Origin: Devosia limi DSM 17137
Lineage (GTDB): Bacteria > Pseudomonadota > Alphaproteobacteria > Rhizobiales > Devosiaceae
Assembly: GCF_900128975.1 (NCBI RefSeq)
Contig: NZ_FQVC01000004.1
Location: forward strand, 129,423 to 193,422
Direction of reading: 5' to 3'
Length of the DNA: 64,000 nucleotides
Each line of letters starts with the position of its first letter. The stretch's first letter is position 1. A program made the translations under genes and the position numbers. The notes below the pieces were generated by a model, which saw only the letters and a program-made list of their open reading frames with translations, did not search any database and was not told the origin of the DNA. This document shows, piece by piece, positions 59,998 through 64,000 of this stretch.

Positions 59998-60867
59998 TCA
60001 GCGCTTCTCAAGCACCAGTGTTGTCCATTCCTTGCGCTTGAGATGGTCTACCAGCGTTAGCCCGGCATCGACATAGGCGCCGATGACCCAATCTGCCTGG
60101 GTGTTGAGAATGCCCGACAGGATGACCGTCGCGCCCGGCTGGGCGATGGCCGCCATGCCCGGTGCCAGTTCGGTCAGGGGGCCGGCCAGGATGTTTGCGA
60201 CCAGCAGGTCATAAGGCCCGCGCGCCACGATCTCGGCATGGTCCAGCCCGGTCGCCTCAATCGCATCGATATAGTCGCCGACGCCATTCTGTTCGGCATT
60301 CTCGATGGTTGTCGTCACCGCAATCGGATCGATATCGGTGGCGAGCACCTTGTCCGACAACCGCTTGGCAAGGGCGATGGCCAGCACGCCGGTGCCGGTT
60401 CCGACGTCGATCATCGCGGTCGGACGCTTGGTCTTGAGCAGGGTGTCGATCGCTTCGAGGCACCCGGTGGTGGTTTCATGGTGGCCGGTGCCGAAGGCCT
60501 GTGCGGCGTCGATCCGCATTGCGGTCAGCCCCTCGGGGATCGGGCCGGTCTCGTGGCTGCCATAGACATAGAAACCGCCGGCCTCGACCGGCGCCAGGCC
60601 CTCAAGTGACTTGGCGACCCAGTTGATTTCGGGATCGATTGGGCTCACCGAGAACGTCACCGGGATGCCCAATGTCTCCTGCGCCAGCGCGATGAAGGCC
60701 TCGAGGTTTGGTGGACTATCGCAGGCAGCCTCAAAGAACCATTCGCCGGTGTCCTCGTTCTCATGTGCCGACGCGGTCAACGCCAGATCCTCCCGCTCCA
60801 TGACGGCATCGACCAGCGCATAGGCCTGATCCTTGGTAAGCGGGGCGGAGAGCTGATCGACGGACAT
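59998..60867 (-). CDS. prmA: Ribosomal protein L11 methyltransferase PrmA
   Basis: Class I SAM methyltransferase of 289 aa that trimethylates ribosomal protein L11. The N-terminal L11-recognition domain (residues about 1-90) is followed by the catalytic domain: DAAQAFGTGHHETTTGCLEAI, the SAM loop DVGTGTGVLAIALAKR (about residues 148-163), ATDIDPIAV and the NILAGPL motif. The ATG at 60867 starts the conserved part; an upstream in-frame start at 60924 would add 19 residues. It is probably a single gene on the minus strand. Confidence 0.95.
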   Translation of the reverse strand: MSVDQLSAPLTKDQAYALVDAVMEREDLALTASAHENEDTGEWFFEAACDSPPNLEAFIALAQETLGIPVTFSVSPIDPEINWVAKSLEGLAPVEAGGFYVYGSHETGPIPEGLTAMRIDAAQAFGTGHHETTTGCLEAIDTLLKTKRPTAMIDVGTGTGVLAIALAKRLSDKVLATDIDPIAVTTTIENAEQNGVGDYIDAIEATGLDHAEIVARGPYDLLVANILAGPLTELAPGMAAIAQPGATVILSGILNTQADWVIGAYVDAGLTLVDHLKRKEWTTLVLEKR

Positions 60868-60994
60868 GGATAGATCACTTGTGGCTGGGGATTTGTCCCT
60901 TGTTGCGGCAAAGCAGGCAGGCAAGTCAATGCGGCCGATCCGACTTGACGCTTCGCCCGAGTCTGTTCATGTTTCGTTCATCTGGGGGTGACGG

Positions 60995-61456
60995 ATGAAT
61001 ATTATTGAACTCAACCGCTTCATAGTGGCGGCAAAGCAGGGTTGTTATGTCGGTGGCGGCGAGCGCACTGTGGCTAGCCGGACCGGATCGCATGACCTCG
61101 TCTGGCGCGATGGCGACTGGCATTATCGCGACAGCTATTTCGGTGGCACCGACTTCATCGGGCAGGAAACCATGTGGCGCGGTGACGAGCCGGTCTGGGC
61201 GATGAACTATTATGGTTTCATCATCCGCCCCGACCTGATGGACGGCACGCGCGCCGGGGAAACCATCAAGGCCGCCCTGTCGCTCATGTACGAAGAGGGC
61301 CGGTTTCTCGGCGGTTTCAGCTGGTCGGGGCCGCATGGCCGCTACGTGGACAAGTCCGATGGCGATGTGGCGCAATTTTTTGGCCGCGAAGCAATTCTGT
61401 GCGACGGGATCGAGGCTTATGCGTTGCACTATCACGGCGGGCTGATCCGCCCCTAA
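60995..61456 (+). CDS. DUF5680 protein
   Basis: A 153-aa soluble protein with features of DUF5680: FIVAAKQGCYVGGG near the N-terminus, the aromatic-rich block DGDWHYRDSYFGGTDFIGQETMW, VWAMNYYGFI and the C-terminal half with FFGREAILCDGIEAYALHYHGGLI. It has many Trp, Tyr and Gly and no signal peptide. Function unknown. It begins a plus-strand unit of three genes with gaps of 16 and -4 bases, so they are probably co-transcribed. Confidence 0.82.
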   Translation: MNIIELNRFIVAAKQGCYVGGGERTVASRTGSHDLVWRDGDWHYRDSYFGGTDFIGQETMWRGDEPVWAMNYYGFIIRPDLMDGTRAGETIKAALSLMYEEGRFLGGFSWSGPHGRYVDKSDGDVAQFFGREAILCDGIEAYALHYHGGLIRP

Positions 61457-61472
61457 GCCAAAGGAGCGCGCG

Positions 61473-61790
61473 ATGTATGGTTTGATCGGCAAGATGCTGG
61501 CCGTGCCCGGACGCCGGGTCGAACTGCTCGAAATCCTAATGGATGGTAATGATTCCATGCCCGGTTGCCTCAGCTATATCGTGGCCATCGATCCTGGTAA
61601 TGACGATGCGATCTGGGTCACCGAGGTGTGGGATAACAAGGGCAGTCATGCCGGCTCGCTTGAGTTGCCGCAGGTGCAGGCGATGATCGCCAAGGCGCGC
61701 CCCCTGATCGCGGGATTTGGTGAGCGTTTCGAGACCGAACCGCTGGGCGGCATTGGTCTCGATCCGCCACAGCTGCGCGAGCAGCCATGA
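61473..61790 (+). CDS. Antibiotic biosynthesis monooxygenase (ABM)-fold protein
   Basis: A 105-aa dimeric ferredoxin-like fold protein of the ABM/YgiN type. GLIGKMLAVPGRRVELLEILMD, MPGCLSYIVAIDPGNDDAIWVTEVWDNKGSHAGSLELPQV is the standard strand-helix-strand order with the conserved E-V-W and H residues. These proteins include quinol or haem-degrading monooxygenases and catalytically inactive relatives; the substrate is unknown. It lies between the DUF5680 gene (16 bases) and a MORN-type gene that it overlaps by 4 bases. Confidence 0.85.
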   Translation: MYGLIGKMLAVPGRRVELLEILMDGNDSMPGCLSYIVAIDPGNDDAIWVTEVWDNKGSHAGSLELPQVQAMIAKARPLIAGFGERFETEPLGGIGLDPPQLREQP

Positions 61791-62170
61791 AGTTAGAGGC
61801 GACAGCCAATGCGCCGGATGGACCGTTCCGGCAGCAGTTCAAGAATGGCATAACTGCTGCCGAAGGCAGTGTCTCTGGCGGCAAGAAGACCGGCCGCTGG
61901 CGCTACTATTTCAAGGATGGGAGCCTGCAGGCCGAGGGGGATTATTCTGCAGATGAAATCACCGGCCCGTGGATATGGAACCGCGCCAATGGTCGGCGTC
62001 TGCAGGAAGGCAGCTTCGCCGCCGGCCTGCAAACCGGGCATTGGCAGCGATGGCATGCGAATGGCCAGCTGATGGATAGTGGCCACTATGTTGCCGGCAA
62101 GAAAACCGGCGAATGGCTGAGCTATGACGAGAGCGGTAGATTGATAAAGACCAGGATTTTCAAGAGCTAG
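61787..62170 (+). CDS. MORN/YwqK-repeat protein
   Basis: A 127-aa protein made of MORN-type beta-hairpin repeats: GKKTGRWRYYFKDGSLQAEGDY, AGLQTGHWQRWHANGQLMDSGHY and AGKKTGEWLSYDESGRLIKTRIF. The G-x-W-x-x-[WYF] and G pattern recurs with a spacing of about 22-24 residues. It overlaps the ABM gene by 4 bases (ATGA). Some databases call this family a YwqK toxin-antitoxin component, but no toxin gene is adjacent. Its stop codon shares CTAG with the convergent ClbS-like gene. Confidence 0.85.
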   Translation: MKLEATANAPDGPFRQQFKNGITAAEGSVSGGKKTGRWRYYFKDGSLQAEGDYSADEITGPWIWNRANGRRLQEGSFAAGLQTGHWQRWHANGQLMDSGHYVAGKKTGEWLSYDESGRLIKTRIFKS

Positions 62171-62670
62171 AGGCTCTTCTGCCACGCCCGTAACCGCGCC
62201 CGGGCATTGGCATAGGGCGACGACGTATTGAACTGGATCATCCGGCCCATCGTGTATTTCTCATACCACGGCGTCCCGTACAGCTGATCGTTGTCATAGC
62301 CTTCTACCAGCGCGATGATCCGGCTCTTGGCTGCTTCAAACCGTGCCAACAGCGCGGGCCAGGAGAGGTCTGCATAATCGGCGTAGAACTTCTGCGCCAG
62401 ATCGCCAAGCTGGTTCCATTTGAACCCGGCTTCGGGGAAACTCACCACTTCGCCCGCCGCGCGGCGCTCATGCCATTTGAGCACGAGTTCGTTCCAGCCG
62501 ATGAGATAGGCTACGAGATCGTGGACACTCATCATGGTGTCCTGCTTGTGCCCAGCGAGCGTCTTCGCGCCGGCAGTCTCGGTCGGCACTTCGGCCAAAT
62601 CCTTGGTGAGCTTGGCATAATTGGCTTCGATGGCAGCGAGTAATTCGCTTCTGGTCTGCGGTACAGCCAT
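62167..62670 (-). CDS. ClbS/DfsB-family four-helix bundle protein
   Basis: A 167-aa protein similar to ClbS/DfsB (DinB-like four-helix bundle; colibactin self-protection and dehydratase-related). VPQTRSELLAAIEANYAKLTKDLAEVP, the block MMSVHDLVAYLIGWNELVLKWH and YADLSWPALLARFEAAKSRIIALVEGYDNDQLY are typical. The motif TPWYEKYTMGRMIQFNTSSPYANARARLRAW closes the fold. ClbS itself hydrolyses the colibactin cyclopropane; most members have unknown roles. No biosynthetic cluster is nearby. Confidence 0.88.
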   Translation of the reverse strand: MAVPQTRSELLAAIEANYAKLTKDLAEVPTETAGAKTLAGHKQDTMMSVHDLVAYLIGWNELVLKWHERRAAGEVVSFPEAGFKWNQLGDLAQKFYADYADLSWPALLARFEAAKSRIIALVEGYDNDQLYGTPWYEKYTMGRMIQFNTSSPYANARARLRAWQKSL

Positions 62671-62751
62671 GCTGAACTCTATTCTTCAGGGAGGGTGCCT
62701 GCAGCTTAGGCCTCGCAAGCCGACGGCCGGAATGACCTGGATCAAGGGGCC

Positions 62752-64000
62752 TCAGGTCTTCTTGATGAAACTTTCGAGCACCTTCTTGCGACCGGCCTTT
62801 TCGAAATCGATGGTCAGTTTATTGCCCTCGATGCCGGAGATGGCACCATAGCCGAATTTGAGGTGGAAGACGCGCTCCCCAAAGGAGAAGGCCGAGCTGT
62901 CGCCACCGAGATCGACCGAGCGGGCGACCAGATCGCCCTCGATGGTCAGCGGACCGCCACCCTTGCGCGAGGCCTGCTGGGCGCGCGCGCGCTGCCAGCC
63001 GGGGGTTTCGTAGACGCTCTCGAATGGATCGGCCTTATTGAAGCGTGCGGCAGCGCCGCCGCCATAGCCATAGCCGCCATAGGACGAGCCGGTATCGGTG
63101 ACTTCCACGGTATCGGGCGGGAGCTCATCGAGGAAGCGGCTGGGGATAGCCGACTGCCAACGGCCAAATGTGCTACGGTTTTGCGCCATGGATACACGGA
63201 CGCGCTTGCGGCCGCGGGTGATGCCGACATAGGCTAAGCGCCGCTCTTCCTCCAGCCCGGCGCGGCCGCTTTCGTCCATGGTGCGCTGGGAGGGGAACAG
63301 GCCCTCTTCCCATCCGGGCAAGAAAACCGTGTTGAATTCTAACCCCTTGGACGAATGCAGTGTCATGATGGAAACTGCATCCTCTGCTTCCGCGGTATCG
63401 CGGTCCATCACGAGTGAGATATGTTCGAGGAATCCGCCAAGCGTCTCAAATTCTTCCATTGAGCGCACGAGTTCTTTGAGGTTCTCAAGGCGGCCTTGTG
63501 ACTCAGGGGATTTGTCGGTCTGCCACATGGCAGTGTAGCCGCTTTCATCGAGAATCTGCTGCGCAAGCTCCCAATGGGGAACCGGAGCGAGCTCTTTGTC
63601 GATGTAGACATCTTCACCGATATCTTCGTCGAATCTGGTCTCAACAAAATTGCGGGGCTTCGCAAGCTCGGACCACGAATCGAACTGTCCAACCAGCTCG
63701 CGCAGGGTGGTGCGCTGCTTGGGTTTGAGCTCTTCGGTTTCGAGCAGCATGCGGGTGGCCGCCAGCAGCGACACGTTGGCGGCGCGCGAGGTGTTGTGGA
63801 GAATTTGCACGGTGCTATCGCCCAATCCTCTTTTGGGCACATTGACGATGCGCTCGAGGCTTAGGCCATCGGACGGATTGGAGACGACACGTAGATAAGC
63901 GATAGCGTCGCGGATTTCTCTGCGCTCGTAGAAGCGCGGGCCGCCGATGACGCGGTAGTTCAGACCTAGGGTAATGAAGCGTTCTTCGAATTCGCGCATC
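62752..64000 (-). CDS. uvrD: UvrD/PcrA-type DNA helicase (C-terminal part, cut by window edge)
   Basis: C-terminal 416 or so residues of a superfamily 1 helicase; the N-terminal half with Walker A lies beyond base 64000. Seen motifs include RVIGGPRFYERREIRDAIAYLRVV (motif IV region), SIMTLHSSKGLEFNTVFLPGWEEGLFPS (motif V) and EEERRLAYVGITRGRKRV (motif VI). A Gly/Tyr-rich linker (GSSYGGYGYGGGAAARFN) precedes the C-terminal tail FHLKFGYGAISGIEGNKLTIDFEKAGRKKVLESFIKK, a Tudor-like domain that is typical of UvrD/PcrA. Likely roles are nucleotide excision and mismatch repair. A product distinct from UvrD, such as a second PcrA-like helicase, is not excluded. Confidence 0.93.
   Translation of the reverse strand, partial: MREFEERFITLGLNYRVIGGPRFYERREIRDAIAYLRVVSNPSDGLSLERIVNVPKRGLGDSTVQILHNTSRAANVSLLAATRMLLETEELKPKQRTTLRELVGQFDSWSELAKPRNFVETRFDEDIGEDVYIDKELAPVPHWELAQQILDESGYTAMWQTDKSPESQGRLENLKELVRSMEEFETLGGFLEHISLVMDRDTAEAEDAVSIMTLHSSKGLEFNTVFLPGWEEGLFPSQRTMDESGRAGLEEERRLAYVGITRGRKRVRVSMAQNRSTFGRWQSAIPSRFLDELPPDTVEVTDTGSSYGGYGYGGGAAARFNKADPFESVYETPGWQRARAQQASRKGGGPLTIEGDLVARSVDLGGDSSAFSFGERVFHLKFGYGAISGIEGNKLTIDFEKAGRKKVLESFIKKT

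Noticed and set aside
61787..62670. Toxin-antitoxin pair (YwqK-type MORN protein with its neighbour)
   Set aside because: The neighbour is a convergent ClbS/DfsB-like protein with a different function, and neither resembles a toxin.
62167..62670. Colibactin self-resistance locus (ClbS)
   Set aside because: No polyketide or non-ribosomal peptide biosynthetic genes are in the window; the family is widespread with other roles.

Overview
The window is GC-rich, densely coded chromosomal DNA from an alphaproteobacterium, most likely a Hyphomicrobiales (Rhizobiales) member of the Devosia type. This rests on the UrtABC form, the ArsR-methyltransferase fusion next to metF, the alphaproteobacterial layout of the dcw cell-division cluster, the short SHOCT protein, the DUF2336 protein and several families of long intergenic palindromes. 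The genus is inferred. No prophage, transposase, CRISPR array, rRNA or tRNA was seen.

Layout. 1-3.5 kb: urea ABC transporter genes urtA-urtB-urtC (minus strand) behind a textbook sigma-54 promoter. 3.5-5.1 kb: a YscW/META envelope protein flanked by two strong plus-strand terminators with no plus-strand gene in front of them, so possible small RNAs. 5.1-13.1 kb: a secreted collagen-like (GQP)7 protein, an FdhF/YdeP-like molybdopterin oxidoreductase, a TolB-like propeller, a nucleotidyltransferase-fold protein, EttA and an alpha/beta hydrolase. 13.3-22.1 kb: a host-attachment-family protein, RarD, a Tat-type amidohydrolase, the divergent oxyR/katG peroxide module, a DUF2336 protein and a glycosyltransferase. 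22.1-26 kb: a SahR-like regulator with its palindromic operator and metF, a Pro/Ala-rich envelope protein and a TerB-DnaJ protein. 26.2-26.6 kb: RNase P RNA with a matching promoter.

27.7-50.2 kb is the dcw cluster: rsmH-ftsL-ftsI-murE-murF-mraY, then an interruption, then ftsW-murG-murC-murB-ddl-ftsQ-ftsA, a minus-strand LysE gene, ftsZ and lpxC. murD is missing from its usual place between mraY and ftsW. In its place are an ECF sigma/anti-sigma pair, a divergent secreted DUF4394 protein and an MFS exporter. The sigma factor and DUF4394 genes are preceded by matching copies of one bipartite promoter-like motif on opposite strands, which points to an autoregulated ECF regulon embedded in the division cluster. 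mraZ is also absent.

50.3-64 kb: bamD, recN, ligA, two secreted proteins, an aminopeptidase P, two tandem related microproteins (44 and 43 aa), prmA, a small operon of DUF5680, ABM-fold and MORN-type proteins, a ClbS/DfsB-like protein, and the C-terminal part of a UvrD helicase that runs off the window. Three families of intergenic inverted repeats (A, B, C) are scattered through the window, including inside the urt and dcw operons.
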